A stretch of 64,000 nucleotides of DNA from Andreprevotia chitinilytica DSM 18519. GTDB lineage: Bacteria > Pseudomonadota > Gammaproteobacteria > Burkholderiales > Chitinibacteraceae. The notes below the pieces were generated by a model that saw nothing but the letters and a program-made list of their open reading frames with translations, was not told where the DNA came from and made no database searches. Below, piece by piece: positions 1-7,698 of the stretch. The position numbers and the translations under genes were made by a program. The stretch lies in contig NZ_JONM01000001.1 in the NCBI RefSeq assembly GCF_000711875.1, positions 1 through 64,000 on the forward strand. The letters run 5' to 3'. Each line of letters begins with the position of its first letter. Positions within the stretch are counted from its first letter, which is position 1.

Positions 1-113
1 ATGCCGGCCTTGGTGTTGTCGATGACTTTGGTCTTGCGTTTGCCGGCTGCTACGTCAACGAGCAGGCAGCAGTCGAGTTTGGCTTTGGAAACGTCGATAC
101 CGAGAAAGTGCAT
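1..113 (-). CDS. IS110-family transposase, N-terminus only (cut by window edge)
   Basis: The reading frame starts at the ATG at 113-111 and runs off the left edge of the window, giving about 37 residues that begin MHFLGIDVSKAKLDCCLL. The GIDVSK motif, with Asp7 as the first acidic residue of the DEDD (RuvC-like) catalytic set, is the signature start of IS110 recombinases. These enzymes move the element without a classical DDE reaction and are guided by a structured RNA from the non-coding end of the element. The rest of the gene and the other end of the insertion sequence are outside the window, so it cannot be judged intact. The DNA upstream of this start folds as expected for that guide RNA (see 130-313). 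Confidence 0.85.
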   Translation of the reverse strand, partial: MHFLGIDVSKAKLDCCLLVDVAAGKRKTKVIDNTKAG

Positions 114-129
114 GATGAGAAAAGATCGA

Positions 130-313
130 GAAGATGAAGAAAGTGCCACGTCGCCCACTTGCCTTGTGCATACAGGGTCGCGCCCTTGGCTACCGTTCAG
201 TGTCTAATTGGCGAGGAGGGTGAGGCAGCGGGCTTGATCTACGTCGCAAGGTCCAGGCCTTCAGGGGGGGTCCAAGCTGCCGCTGCCTCGTGTGATGGGA
301 GCTAACCATCACG
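130..313 (-). ncRNA. Candidate IS110 bridge RNA in the element's non-coding left end
   Basis: This lies directly upstream of the transposase start, on the same strand, where IS110-group elements encode their bridge RNA. Read on the minus strand it opens with a hairpin (CCATCAC at 306-312 against GTGATGG at 292-298, 7-nt loop). A long stem follows: CCGCTGCCTC at 280-289 pairs with GAGGCAGCGG at 222-231 and CAAGC at 273-277 pairs with GCTTG at 232-236, enclosing a loop of about 36 nt that fits a target-binding loop. The loop includes a GCGACGTAGATC run that resembles the IS621 bridge RNA as I remember it. The remaining stretch down to about 130 would hold the donor-binding loop, whose pairing I could not resolve. 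Both ends are approximate. Confidence 0.55.
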
Positions 314-329
314 GGAAACAAGATACAAG

Positions 330-353
330 GTTGGGTTTCGCTGCGCTCAACCC
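330..353 (+). repeat. REP-like hairpin, copy A
   Basis: GTTGGGTTTCGCTGCGCTCA plus ACCC forms a stem (GTTGGGTT against CAACCC) around a GC-rich loop. A second copy with one base change lies inverted at 1117-1140. The putative left end of the IS110 element stops only about 15-20 bp away, and IS110 elements often use REP sequences as targets. Confidence 0.6.
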
Positions 354-372
354 AGCCTACACATGCAGCCCA

Positions 373-473
373 CGTAGCCCGGACGCATTTTGCGGCCGGG
401 GTTGGTTCGTGTATCCACGGAGGATGGAACTTGCCCGCATTGTCACCCCGGCCAGCGAGCTGTCCGGGCTACG
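373..473. repeat. REP-type inverted repeat
   Basis: CGTAGCCCGGAC at 373-384 is repeated as its perfect reverse complement at 462-473, 77 bp apart. It has the composition of bacterial interspersed mosaic (REP/BIME) DNA. No convincing gene lies between the arms. Confidence 0.5.
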
Positions 474-572
474 GTTTCTGCCTTGACCAAGCCAGACCGG
501 CTGGGATACTTTTGCGACGTCGCGTTCAATAGCGCGATCGGGATTGGACTCCCGGGACAGAAAGGCGGACGA

Positions 573-596
573 GCCGCTTCAAGCGGCATTTTTATT
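573..596 (+). terminator. Rho-independent terminator-like hairpin
   Basis: GCCGC (573-577) and GCGGC (583-587) flank TTCAA and are followed by ATTTTTATT. It sits just before the C4-like RNA fold and would end any transcript coming from the left. Confidence 0.5.
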
Positions 597-628
597 GTCT
601 GCGATACCCTTGGTACGCCTTCTTCTAT

Positions 629-706
629 GGCGAGCCTAGGTATGGGGCACCTTCGGGTGCACCGGGTCCTTTCTGCCGGTAAGTCCAACCCTGCCTAGTG
701 CTCGCC
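629..706 (+). ncRNA. C4-type antisense RNA fold (three-way junction)
   Basis: A closing helix pairs 629-640 (GGCGAGCCTAGG) with 694-706 (CCTAG, T bulge, GCTCGCC). Inside are two hairpins: GCACC-TTCG-GGTGC at 647-660 with a UUCG tetraloop, and ACCGG/CCGGT at 661-680. This matches the layout of the C4 antisense RNA family known from phages P1/P7 and many prophage-like loci. The single-stranded AAGTCCAACC at 681-690 can pair with TTGGAC at 715-720, just before the next gene's ribosome-binding site; in P1/P7 such pairing silences the downstream gene. The family assignment rests on structure and remembered consensus, not on a covariance search. Confidence 0.5.
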
Positions 707-758
707 ACCTCCGATTGGACTCGGAGCGGTGAGTAGAACTCTCAGAAAGGAGGCACTC

Positions 759-1043
759 ATGCCCAACTCTCCCCATAGCACCCCCGCACCACCACCCACC
801 CCACGGTTTCGCTACGAAACGCCACCTGTCATCCGCGCGCTGGATGATGTCGCCCGACACGGCATGGATAGCGTGGCGGAGCTGGGCGGCTTGTTTCAGA
901 TCCTCGTCAACCTCGTCGACACCCGCTCCGCCGCCTATCAAGTGGCGAAGTCGGGCGTATCGCTGGCGAATGAACGATTCTGCGCCATCGATGCGGCACG
1001 GGTCTTCGCGAAACCGCAGCCGAAAGAGCAAGACAGGAAGTAG
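759..1043 (+). CDS. Small protein of unknown function downstream of C4-like RNA
   Basis: A 94-residue frame starts at the ATG at 759 behind a strong AAAGGAGG site at 747-753; a longer in-frame start at 729 has no such site. The N-terminus is rich in proline (residues 1-25). The middle (about 28-85) looks alpha-helical with regularly spaced alanine, leucine and valine. There is no signal peptide or membrane segment. I do not recognise the family; small DUF3077/DUF6124-type proteins stand in the same position after C4-like leaders in pseudomonads, so a related role is possible but unproven. A terminator follows at once, so the gene is probably a single-gene transcript. Confidence 0.6.
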   Translation: MPNSPHSTPAPPPTPRFRYETPPVIRALDDVARHGMDSVAELGGLFQILVNLVDTRSAAYQVAKSGVSLANERFCAIDAARVFAKPQPKEQDRK

Positions 1044-1062
1044 GCGGTTTTAACGGGAAAAA

Positions 1063-1091
1063 GCCAGCACCTGGGAAGGTGCTGGCCTTTT
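1063..1091 (+). terminator. Rho-independent terminator
   Basis: GCCAGCACCT (1063-1072), loop GGGA, AGGTGCTGGC (1077-1086), then CTTTT. It lies 20 bp after the stop of the small gene at 759-1043. Confidence 0.85.
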
Positions 1092-1116
1092 GGGTTTGTG
1101 CGGGTTTGGGGAGGGA

Positions 1117-1140
1117 GGGTTGAGCGCAGCGAAGCCCAAC
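1117..1140 (-). repeat. REP-like hairpin, copy B (inverted)
   Basis: This is the reverse complement of the 330-353 repeat with a single substitution. It sits between the terminator at 1063-1091 and the end of higA. Confidence 0.6.
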
Positions 1141-1162
1141 AAGCTTGGCGATGCATGCAGCG

Positions 1163-1441
1163 TTAAGCCGCCAGCCGCCCAATATGCGGCCGTTCGTGCT
1201 GACGGGCCTGCCACAAATCATGCTGTGCCTGCAGTCGCAGCCAATAACCGGGTGTGGTGCCCAGTGCGTCGGCCAGCCGCAAATCCATATCTGCCGTGAT
1301 GCCGGCACGACCGTTAACGATTTTGGAAAGCTGCACGCGTGAAATGCCGATGTGCTCGGCAAACGTTGTGATGTTCTTGTGCAGGTCGTCAATCCAGCCT
1401 GCGAGAATTTCGCCCGGATGGGCGGGGTTATGCATGTCCAT
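1163..1441 (-). CDS. higA: HigA-family antitoxin
   Basis: This 92-residue protein begins MDMHNPAHPGEIL, the usual HigA/VapI start, followed by an HTH_3 (XRE-type) domain at about 20-75 with the helix-turn-helix around TFAEHIGISRVQLSKIVNG. It would neutralise the RelE-like toxin encoded upstream and repress the shared promoter. The start at 1441 is chosen because GGAGG lies just upstream at 1448-1452 and it restores the family N-terminus; an upstream in-frame start at 1543 would overlap the toxin gene. It follows higB by 11 bp in the toxin-first order typical of higBA. Confidence 0.9.
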   Translation of the reverse strand: MDMHNPAHPGEILAGWIDDLHKNITTFAEHIGISRVQLSKIVNGRAGITADMDLRLADALGTTPGYWLRLQAQHDLWQARQHERPHIGRLAA

Positions 1442-1452
1442 CGTGCCCTCCT

Positions 1453-1731
1453 TTAGTGGTAATCCAGATAATCCAGCAGCTCTACATCCTGCCCAACCCA
1501 ACGAAAAATCACTCGCCAGTTCCCGTTGACCGTCAGTGAGCAAAATCCGCCCAAGTCGCCATGCAGTTGATGGTATCGCCAGCTGGGTCGGGCTAAGTCG
1601 TCAGCGCTGATTGCCACATTGAGGGCGGTCAGCAATTCCCGGAGTTTGTCGGCGTGATGCGGTTGAATGCCGGACTTGCTACCGGATTCGAAAAACCGGC
1701 CAAGGCCCTTGTGCTGGAACGAGAGGATCAT
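1453..1731 (-). CDS. higB: HigB-family toxin (RelE-type mRNA interferase)
   Basis: This 92-residue protein has the HigB/RelE plasmid-maintenance toxin pattern: N-terminal MILSFQHKGLGRFFESG, an alpha-helical middle with DKLRELLTALN, and the C-terminal beta-sheet signature NGNWRVIFRW followed by DVELLDYLDYH. Family members cut mRNA on the ribosome. It is full length and apparently intact. It is the first gene of a two-gene operon with higA. A perfect palindrome 10 bp upstream of its ATG is a good candidate operator for HigA. Confidence 0.9.
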   Translation of the reverse strand: MILSFQHKGLGRFFESGSKSGIQPHHADKLRELLTALNVAISADDLARPSWRYHQLHGDLGGFCSLTVNGNWRVIFRWVGQDVELLDYLDYH

Positions 1732-1740
1732 GGCAGAAAT

Positions 1741-1757
1741 GTAAACAATGTGTTTAC
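1741..1757. promoter_or_regulatory. Candidate HigA operator palindrome
   Basis: GTAAACA-ATG-TGTTTAC is a perfect 7-bp inverted repeat with a 3-nt spacer, ending 10 bp upstream of the higB start codon. Antitoxin-binding palindromes in higBA promoters occupy this place. The binding itself is inferred. Confidence 0.6.
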
Positions 1758-1796
1758 GATTTTCAAGGCTGTTGGCGCTGCTTGCCGTATGTGCGA

Positions 1797-1826
1797 CAAA
1801 AAAAGAGGCAGGCCAAATGGCCTGCC
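1797..1826 (-). terminator. Rho-independent terminator of the GH8 gene
   Basis: On the minus strand GGCAGGCC, loop ATTT, GGCCTGCC is followed by TCTTTTTTTG. It lies about 85 bp after the stop of the GH8 gene and separates it from higBA, which is read in the same direction. Confidence 0.85.
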
Positions 1827-1911
1827 CGAAACAACCTCGAAGGGGAGGTGCATTACCGGCGGCTGGAGGAGATCAAGTCGCCGGGAAATGGAGTGAAACG
1901 AATTGCCTGCG

Positions 1912-3486
1912 CTAGCGCGGCTGCCACAGCGACGGCGTGGTGGGTGGCGTCCAGTTGGTGCCCACGTAGGCGGTATGGGTGACCAGTGCGGTGTATTGCA
2001 CGCCGCTGTAGCTGACGCAGCTGCCGACCGTGTAGGTGTTGCCTTCCGCCCATGCCGGGCAGCCGGGTACCGGCGTTGGGGCCGGTGTGGGCGTGGCGGT
2101 CGGTGTTGGCGTCGGGGTGGCTGTCGGCTTGGGTGTTGGAACCGGCGTTGCGCTGGGCTTGGGCGTCGGCGCGGGTGTCGCCGTCGGTGTTGGTGCGGGT
2201 GTTGGGCTTGGTACTGGTGTTGCGGTGGGTGTTGGCGTCGGAGCGCTCACGCCCGGCTGTTTCCACATGCCGGCGGCGGCGATCATCGATAACAGCCGGA
2301 TCGAATCGGCGTAGTAATCGTTGGTCGGGCCTTGAGTGATGCGGCTCCACAGGGAATTCAACCACGCCTGGTTGCTGCTGTCGATGGCGGCACTGACGGC
2401 GAAGGGCGCGGCGAAGGCCATTTCCCAGTCGGTGGTCAGCGCGGTGCCGTTCAGCTCGTAGCCGCCGCGAATCTTGTTCGGGTCGCCACCGGTGGCGGTG
2501 GTGCTGATCCAGCGGTTGAGTGTTTGCAGCAGCGCCTGTGCGTGCGTATCGCCATTGATCAGGTAATCCAGGCTGAACCGCCACGGCACACGGCAGTTGT
2601 TCCAGCTGTATTTGCCGTCGGTATCGGCTTCGAGGAAGTTGGGTGGGGAGGGCACGTAGTCGCTGCCGCTCTTGACCATGAAATCCGGGATCAGGCCGGT
2701 GGATGGCGAGGACTGGTGATACACGCTGTTGATGATGGCGTAGCTCTTGTCGATGACTTGCAGCCAGTGCGTATCACCCGTGGCGGCATAGAAAGCGCGC
2801 AGGTGTTCGAACATCAGATCGGAACCGCGCGTGCTTTTGCCGTACTTGGCATCGCTATCCGCCGCCCAGTCGCCCAGCTTGAGAATCCATTCGGACTGGT
2901 TGACCGTGCTGTTCATCAGCGCGTTGACGGTCTTGATGGCTTCGCTGCGATAGTTGATCGCGCCGGTCGAGCCCCATTTCTGATCCGCAAGCAACATGGC
3001 GTAGGCGGCATCCAGATCGCCATCGGTGGCGGAATCCGCGCCTTCGGTATCCACCAGCGCACCACCGCTCAGCGCCTGTGCCCAGGCCATCAGGGCGGCG
3101 TTGTTCTGGCTCGGGTGAGCGCGGTAATAGCGGAACAGACCGTCGAACGTGGTGCGGGCGTTGCTGTCGCGGTCGGCCATCAGCGCCACGGCGACCATGC
3201 CGAAGCCTTGGCCTTCGGAGACGACTTGCTTGCCGGAGCTGGAACCGAACCAGACGTACAGGCGGCTGGCGTCTTTCGGGTCGGTACGCACATAGCGGCT
3301 CTTCCACGCGCTATAGGCCGTATCGACTTGGGATTGCATTTGCGCCGTGCTGACGTTGTTCGGCTGGATCGCGCCGGCGACATAACTGACCGCCAGTGGT
3401 GTGCCCGCGAATGCGTTCACCGTGATTGAACTGCCAGCCAGTAACAGCGCCAGCATGAGTGGCCGTAGCCGTTTGCTTCGTTCCAT
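1912..3486 (-). CDS. Secreted glycoside hydrolase family 8 enzyme with C-terminal CBM5/12
   Basis: This 524-residue extracellular enzyme probably hydrolyses a beta-1,4-glycan (cellulose, chitosan or similar). A signal peptide covers about residues 1-27 (cleavage near VNAFA). The GH8 catalytic domain spans about 35-420: SEGQGFGM with Glu91 is the expected general acid region and [14 protein letters not shown] (152-165) is the second family signature. A Pro/Thr/Ala-rich linker covers about 425-473, encoded by GC-rich near-repeats at about 2060-2230. The last 50 residues, from [20 protein letters not shown] to SLWQPR, are a CBM5/12-type module with its conserved Trp and Tyr residues. The start has GGAGAG 8 bp upstream. 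Genes of this type coded alone suggest scavenging. Substrate specificity (endoglucanase or chitosanase) cannot be fixed by eye. Confidence 0.9.
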   Translation of the reverse strand: MERSKRLRPLMLALLLAGSSITVNAFAGTPLAVSYVAGAIQPNNVSTAQMQSQVDTAYSAWKSRYVRTDPKDASRLYVWFGSSSGKQVVSEGQGFGMVAVALMADRDSNARTTFDGLFRYYRAHPSQNNAALMAWAQALSGGALVDTEGADSATDGDLDAAYAMLLADQKWGSTGAINYRSEAIKTVNALMNSTVNQSEWILKLGDWAADSDAKYGKSTRGSDLMFEHLRAFYAATGDTHWLQVIDKSYAIINSVYHQSSPSTGLIPDFMVKSGSDYVPSPPNFLEADTDGKYSWNNCRVPWRFSLDYLINGDTHAQALLQTLNRWISTTATGGDPNKIRGGYELNGTALTTDWEMAFAAPFAVSAAIDSSNQAWLNSLWSRITQGPTNDYYADSIRLLSMIAAAGMWKQPGVSAPTPTPTATPVPSPTPAPTPTATPAPTPKPSATPVPTPKPTATPTPTPTATPTPAPTPVPGCPAWAEGNTYTVGSCVSYSGVQYTALVTHTAYVGTNWTPPTTPSLWQPR

Positions 3487-3621
3487 CGTTCATCTCTCCA
3501 TCGTGGCTTGCCGGTGGTGGAACCGGTCACGGCGGCTCTACGCCAAGGTGATTCGCGAGCTGCCGTATTGCGCCCGGATGGCATGGGGATGACAAGACGA
3601 TGGCGGGGGTGACTTCACGAA

Positions 3622-3649
3622 ATTGATTTTACTGTTCAATAAAATCAAT
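3622..3649. repeat. Perfect 10-bp inverted repeat, possible operator
   Basis: ATTGATTTTA and TAAAATCAAT are separated by 8 nt, about 135 bp upstream of the GH8 start. The AT-rich palindrome stands out from its GC-rich surroundings and could be a regulator-binding site for the GH8 gene. There is no further support. Confidence 0.35.
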
Positions 3650-3753
3650 GAGTTGCGATGAGAAATGGCACAGGGGCATTTCACGGAATTCGTGTGTTTG
3701 GGGTGGGCGGGCAGGGGAATATGTGGGCGAGGCGGAAAAGTCTGATCTTTGTT

Positions 3754-3840
3754 CCCTCTCCCGTGTGCGGGAGAGGGCTAGGGTGAGGGTATTTGCCAAG
3801 AACGTTGCACCACCCTCACCCCCGGCCCCTCTCCCTCCCG
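3754..3840. repeat. Interspersed palindromic repeat (CCCTCTCCC type)
   Basis: CCCTCTCCCG (3754-3763) pairs with CGGGAGAGGG (3768-3777), and GGTGAGGGT (3782-3790) pairs with ACCCTCACC (3812-3820), followed by another CCCCTCTCCCTCCCG run. This kind of 'ccctctcccg / gggtgaggg' element is scattered between genes in many proteobacteria. It fills most of the 446-bp gap between the GH8 gene and rsgA; no gene was seen there. Confidence 0.65.
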
Positions 3841-3932
3841 TGCAAGGCTTTAGCCTTGTTCAGGGACTGTGGGCGAGGGGAGGAAACCTGGAGCGGGAGA
3901 TCGATAGGAAGCCGCAATCCCTCGGATTTGCC

Positions 3933-4811
3933 TCAATACGCCGCAGCCGCAGTCAGTTCATCCTGCAGCCGGTGCAGCAGCTGCAAGCGTTCACGCTTGA
4001 TGCTGCCGTCAGCAACGGCGGCTTGCATTGCGCAACCCGGCTCCTGGCGGTGGCGGCAGTTGTTGAAGCGGCATTGACCAATCAGGGCGCGAAAGTCCGG
4101 CATGTAGAAGGGCAGGTTTTCGGCTTTGACGTGCGCCAGCCCGAACGACTGCAGGCCGGGCGAATCGATCAGCTCGGATTGCGCGTCGAGCTTGTACAGC
4201 GTGGCATTGGTGGTGGTGTGCTTGCCGGTATCGAGCGCGACGGAGATCTCGTTGACCCGGGCCTTGGCATCCGGGATCAGCGCGTTGGTGAGCGTCGATT
4301 TGCCCATGCCGGATTGGCCGACCAGCACGCTGGTTTCGTTTTCGAGCTTGGCGCGCAGGGGCGTGGCATCTTGCAACGCCGAGACTTCGATGACCGGGTA
4401 GCCGAGCCCGACGTAGTACTGAAGCCGTTCCAGCGCAACGCGGGCCTCGGGCAGATCGGCCTTGTTCAGGCAGATCAGTGACTGGATGCCACCCGCCTCG
4501 GCTGCGATCAGCGCACGGCCGATCAATTCGTCCGAAAAGCTGGGCTCCGGCGCGACCACGATCACCAGTTGGGTGACGTTGGCGGCGATCAGCTTTTGCC
4601 GCCATTGGTCTGAGCGATACAGCAGCGTCTTGCGTTCGATCACGCCTTCGATCACCGCCTGCTCGGCGTTCAATACCTTGATCCTGACCTGATCGCCACA
4701 GGCGAAATCGTTTTTCTTGCCACGGGCGCTGGCGATGCGGCGTGCGCCATCGGCCAGTTCAACGATGTAGGACCTGCCGTGGCTGGCGACGATGCGGGCG
4801 GTATCGGTCAA
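3933..4811 (-). CDS. rsgA: Ribosome small-subunit-dependent GTPase A
   Basis: This 292-residue, circularly permuted GTPase acts late in 30S subunit assembly and releases RbfA. An OB fold occupies about 1-65. The G motifs appear in permuted order: NKAD (G4) at 116-119, GQSGMGKST (G1/P-loop) at 165-173, the TT pair at 200-201 (G2), and DSPG (G3) at 216-219. A zinc-knuckle with CRFNNCRHRQEPGC follows near the C-terminus. It starts with TTG at 4811-4809, with GGAAAC just upstream; no better ATG is in frame. phhB lies 18 bp upstream on the same strand, so the two may be cotranscribed. Confidence 0.95.
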   Translation of the reverse strand: MTDTARIVASHGRSYIVELADGARRIASARGKKNDFACGDQVRIKVLNAEQAVIEGVIERKTLLYRSDQWRQKLIAANVTQLVIVVAPEPSFSDELIGRALIAAEAGGIQSLICLNKADLPEARVALERLQYYVGLGYPVIEVSALQDATPLRAKLENETSVLVGQSGMGKSTLTNALIPDAKARVNEISVALDTGKHTTTNATLYKLDAQSELIDSPGLQSFGLAHVKAENLPFYMPDFRALIGQCRFNNCRHRQEPGCAMQAAVADGSIKRERLQLLHRLQDELTAAAAY

Positions 4812-4829
4812 TTGGTTTCCAGGGTGGGG

Positions 4830-5138
4830 TTACAGCGCGTCGATGCGCGCGGCACAAATGAAATCATTACGGGACAAGCCGCCGGCGGAGTGGGTGCTCC
4901 ACACCACCTTGCAGCGGCTATAGGTTACTTCCAGATCGGGATGGTGATCCTGCTTGTTGGCGATATAGGCCACCGCGTTGACGAAGGCGACGGTCTGGTA
5001 GAAGTCTTTGAAGCGGAAGGTTTTTTCCAGCGTGCCGTTGAGCACGAGCCATTCGTTGAGTTCGGAGGCAAGCATTTCGGCGGCGATATCGTCGAGCTTG
5101 GCGGCGTTGGCTTGGCAGGTTTCCTGGGAAAGCGACAT
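4830..5138 (-). CDS. phhB: Pterin-4a-carbinolamine dehydratase
   Basis: This 102-residue protein has the whole PCD/DCoH domain, including the HHPDLEVTYSRCKVVWSTHS stretch that carries the active-site histidines, and the ending GGLSRNDFICAARIDAL. It dehydrates 4a-hydroxytetrahydrobiopterin to recycle the pterin cofactor of aromatic amino acid hydroxylases. No phenylalanine hydroxylase gene is nearby, so its partner must be elsewhere. The length is normal. It is followed by rsgA after 18 bp. Confidence 0.92.
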   Translation of the reverse strand: MSLSQETCQANAAKLDDIAAEMLASELNEWLVLNGTLEKTFRFKDFYQTVAFVNAVAYIANKQDHHPDLEVTYSRCKVVWSTHSAGGLSRNDFICAARIDAL

Positions 5139-5239
5139 GGTGGCAGGTCCTTGTTAACGATGCTTTCTAGGGGAGGCGCCCGTTTCCTCATGAAAACAGG
5201 CGCTTAGACCGTTTTAGGCGAACCGCCGCCGGGCCGCAA

Positions 5240-6487
5240 TCATGCCAGTTTCTGCAGTGCCGCAATCCGCAGGGCGGCCGGCGGGTGGCTGTCGTAGAAC
5301 ACGCTATGCAGTGGATCAGGCGTCAGCGTGGCGGCGTTGTCGCGGTAGAGCTTCACCAGCGCGTGGATCAGGTCGGTGGCGGAGGCTTGCTCGGCGGCGT
5401 AGGCATCCGCTTCATATTCGTGCTTGCGCGACATGATCGAGCCGACGGGGCCGAAGATGAAGGTGAACACCGGCAACACCAGAAAGAACAGCGTGAGCGC
5501 GTTGGCGGTGCTGGGGGTGGTTACGCCAAGGCCCTGATAGAACCACGGTTCGACCAGCAGCTGGCCGAGCACCCACAGCAAGCCCAGCATCAGCGCGAAG
5601 GTCCAGGCCATCCGCTTGACGATATGGCGGCGCTTGAAGTGGCCGAGTTCATGCGCGAGCACGGCTTCGATTTCGTCGCCATCGAGCTGCTTCAACAGCG
5701 TATCGAAGAACACGATGCGCTTGGTTTTGCCCAGCCCGGTGAAATAGGCATTGCCGTGGCTGGAACGCTTGCTGCCATCCATCATGAAAATGCCGCTGGT
5801 CTTGAAGCCGCAACGGGCCAGCAGATTTTCGATGCGGCTGCGCAGGGTTTCATCCGGCAGCGGCTCGAATTTGTTGAAGAGGGGCGCAATCCAGGTCGGG
5901 AAGATCCACATCAGCAGCAGCGAGAATCCCACCCAGGTTGCCCACACATAGATCCACCAGTTGCTGCCCATACGGCCCATCAGCCAGAGCACCACTGCGA
6001 TCAGCGGCAGGCCGATCACGGCGGCGATGCCGGTGGTTTTGAGCAGATCAGCCAGCCACAGCTTGGGTGTGCTTTGATTGAAGCCGAACGCGGCTTCGAT
6101 CTTGAAAGTGGCGATCCACGACAAAGGCAGCGTGAGGAACGTGTTGATGATCGCCAGCAGCGCAATCATGGTGACGCCGGCAGCAATCGGCGAGGTGAAC
6201 CAGCTTTGCGAGAGTTGCGTCAGCCACTCGATACCGCCGCCGAGTGTAAACAGCACCAGAATGATCGCTTCATACAGTGTGCCGACCATGCCGAAGCGGG
6301 TTTTGGTCACCGTGTAATCGGCGGCGCGTTGGTGGCTTTGCAGGGTGATGGTTTCGGCAAACTCGGCCGGCACTGCGGCGCGGTGGCGGCGTACGTGGTT
6401 GATCTGGCGTTGCGCCAACCACAATTGCAGCAGGATGCTGACAAACAACGCGAACACGAAGAGGACGGAAAAGCTGTGGGCGGTCAT
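5240..6487 (-). CDS. M48-family membrane zinc metalloprotease (Ste24-like)
   Basis: This 415-residue integral membrane protease matches the CAAX-prenyl-protease-1/Ste24 branch of M48. Hydrophobic segments lie at about 5-23, 65-83, 100-120, 152-170, 178-196 and again at about 293-345. The zinc site is AHELGH at 278-283 (His279, Glu280, His283), with the third ligand glutamate in the later [10 protein letters not shown] motif. Bacterial members act in membrane-protein quality control; they do not process prenylated proteins. A 101-bp gap separates it from phhB downstream. Its start lies about 100 bp from the divergent orn gene. Confidence 0.9.
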   Translation of the reverse strand: MTAHSFSVLFVFALFVSILLQLWLAQRQINHVRRHRAAVPAEFAETITLQSHQRAADYTVTKTRFGMVGTLYEAIILVLFTLGGGIEWLTQLSQSWFTSPIAAGVTMIALLAIINTFLTLPLSWIATFKIEAAFGFNQSTPKLWLADLLKTTGIAAVIGLPLIAVVLWLMGRMGSNWWIYVWATWVGFSLLLMWIFPTWIAPLFNKFEPLPDETLRSRIENLLARCGFKTSGIFMMDGSKRSSHGNAYFTGLGKTKRIVFFDTLLKQLDGDEIEAVLAHELGHFKRRHIVKRMAWTFALMLGLLWVLGQLLVEPWFYQGLGVTTPSTANALTLFFLVLPVFTFIFGPVGSIMSRKHEYEADAYAAEQASATDLIHALVKLYRDNAATLTPDPLHSVFYDSHPPAALRIAALQKLA

Positions 6488-6590
6488 TGCTAGGGCTGGC
6501 AGACGTCGAGCCGGCGATTATCTCACAGCCGGGCCTAGGCAGCGGCGGATGGTAGAATCGCGCATCCCCAAGCGATGCAAGGAGCGCGCA

Positions 6591-7160
6591 ATGGCGCAAG
6601 ACCAGAACAACCTGATCTGGCTGGACATGGAAATGACCGGTCTCGATCCGCAGAACGACAAGATCATCGAACTCGCCATCGTGATCACCGACAGCAATCT
6701 CAATACCGTGGCCGAAAGCCCGGTATGGGTCGTGCATCAACCGGACGCCGTGCTCGATGGCATGGATGACTGGAACAAGAGCACACACGGCCGTTCCGGC
6801 CTGATCGACCGCGTGAAGGCATCCACGCATACCGCCGAGCAGGTCGAGGTGGAAGCGCTGGCATTCATCGCCCAATACAGCCCGCGTCTGGGTAGCCCGA
6901 TGTGTGGCAACTCCATCTGCCAGGATCGCCGTTTCATGGCGCGCTGGATGCCGAAGCTGGAAGACTGGTTCCATTACCGCAATCTGGATGTCTCCACGCT
7001 CAAGGAACTGTGCAAGCGCTGGCAGCCGGCGGTCTACAAGCTGTTCAAGAAACAAGGCAAGCACACCGCGCTGGCGGATATCTACGAATCGATCGACGAA
7101 CTCAAGTTCTACCGCGAGCACTTTTTGAAAGTGCCGGTGAACGAGCTGCCGAGTGATTGA
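6591..7160 (+). CDS. orn: Oligoribonuclease
   Basis: This 189-residue 3'-5' exoribonuclease degrades di- to pentanucleotides, including pGpG from cyclic-di-GMP breakdown. The DEDD motifs are visible: [11 protein letters not shown] (ExoI, Asp12 and Glu14), the [18 protein letters not shown] region (ExoII), and [14 protein letters not shown] (ExoIII with His and Asp). The start at 6591 has AAGGAG 5-11 bp upstream and gives the family N-terminus; the open frame extends further upstream but is not supported. The next gene, pncC, follows closely on the same strand. Confidence 0.97.
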   Translation: MAQDQNNLIWLDMEMTGLDPQNDKIIELAIVITDSNLNTVAESPVWVVHQPDAVLDGMDDWNKSTHGRSGLIDRVKASTHTAEQVEVEALAFIAQYSPRLGSPMCGNSICQDRRFMARWMPKLEDWFHYRNLDVSTLKELCKRWQPAVYKLFKKQGKHTALADIYESIDELKFYREHFLKVPVNELPSD

Positions 7161-7209
7161 TTTGGGTATTGATTCGGTGATCGATTTGCAAAATCCAACG
7201 CTTGCCACC

Positions 7210-7698
7210 ATGTCCGATACCTACTCACTCGCTGCAAAGCTCGGCCAGCTGCTGCTGGCGCGCAGCCAAACCATCACCACGGCTGAATCGTGCACCGGTG
7301 GCTTGATTGCCGGCGCGATTACGGATGTGGCCGGCTCCAGCAACTGGTTTGATCGCGGTTATGTGACCTACGCCGACGCAGCCAAGATCAGCATGCTCGA
7401 TGTGCCGCCGGCCTTTATCGAAGGTCTTGGTGCAGTGAGCGAGCCCGTCGTGGCCGCCATGGTGCAGGGCGCGATGGAGCAAGCGGGTGCGCAGTGGGGC
7501 GTGGCGGTGTCTGGCGTGGCCGGGCCGGGCGGTGGTTCAGCCGAGAAGCCGGTCGGCACGGTCTGGTTCGCCTGGGGTACACCCGTTGGCATCGTGACCG
7601 AGCGCCAGTTGTTTGCCGGGGATCGCGCTGCGGTGCGGGCACAAACAGTGCGTTTGGCGTTGGCCAAATTGATTCAATTGATTGAGGAAACCCGATGA
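7210..7698 (+). CDS. pncC: Nicotinamide-nucleotide amidohydrolase (CinA C-terminal domain)
   Basis: This 162-residue stand-alone CinA-C domain protein converts nicotinamide mononucleotide to nicotinate mononucleotide in pyridine nucleotide salvage. Motifs include TTAESCTGGLIAGAITDVAG near the N-terminus, then GVAGPGGGSAEKPVGTVW in the middle, both typical of PncC. The N-terminal molybdopterin-binding-like domain of full CinA is absent, as in E. coli YgaD. ATG at 7210 is chosen from family alignment; a GTG at 7153 overlapping the orn end is possible. Its stop overlaps the next start (ATGA at 7695), implying translational coupling. Confidence 0.93.
   Translation: MSDTYSLAAKLGQLLLARSQTITTAESCTGGLIAGAITDVAGSSNWFDRGYVTYADAAKISMLDVPPAFIEGLGAVSEPVVAAMVQGAMEQAGAQWGVAVSGVAGPGGGSAEKPVGTVWFAWGTPVGIVTERQLFAGDRAAVRAQTVRLALAKLIQLIEETR

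Noticed and set aside
390-698. 102-codon frame on the plus strand over the C4-like region
   Set aside because: It covers REP and structured RNA sequence and lacks a ribosome-binding site. Icd/Ash-like reading frames are often annotated over such RNAs, but the RNA fold explains the region better.
2057-2250. Short GC-rich tandem repeats that look array-like
   Set aside because: They are in-frame codons of the Pro/Thr linker of the GH8 protein, not CRISPR; there are no regular spacers.
2332-3429. 365-codon open frame on the plus strand
   Set aside because: It is antisense to the well-supported GH8 gene and is a by-product of GC-rich codon use; no ribosome-binding site or family pattern.
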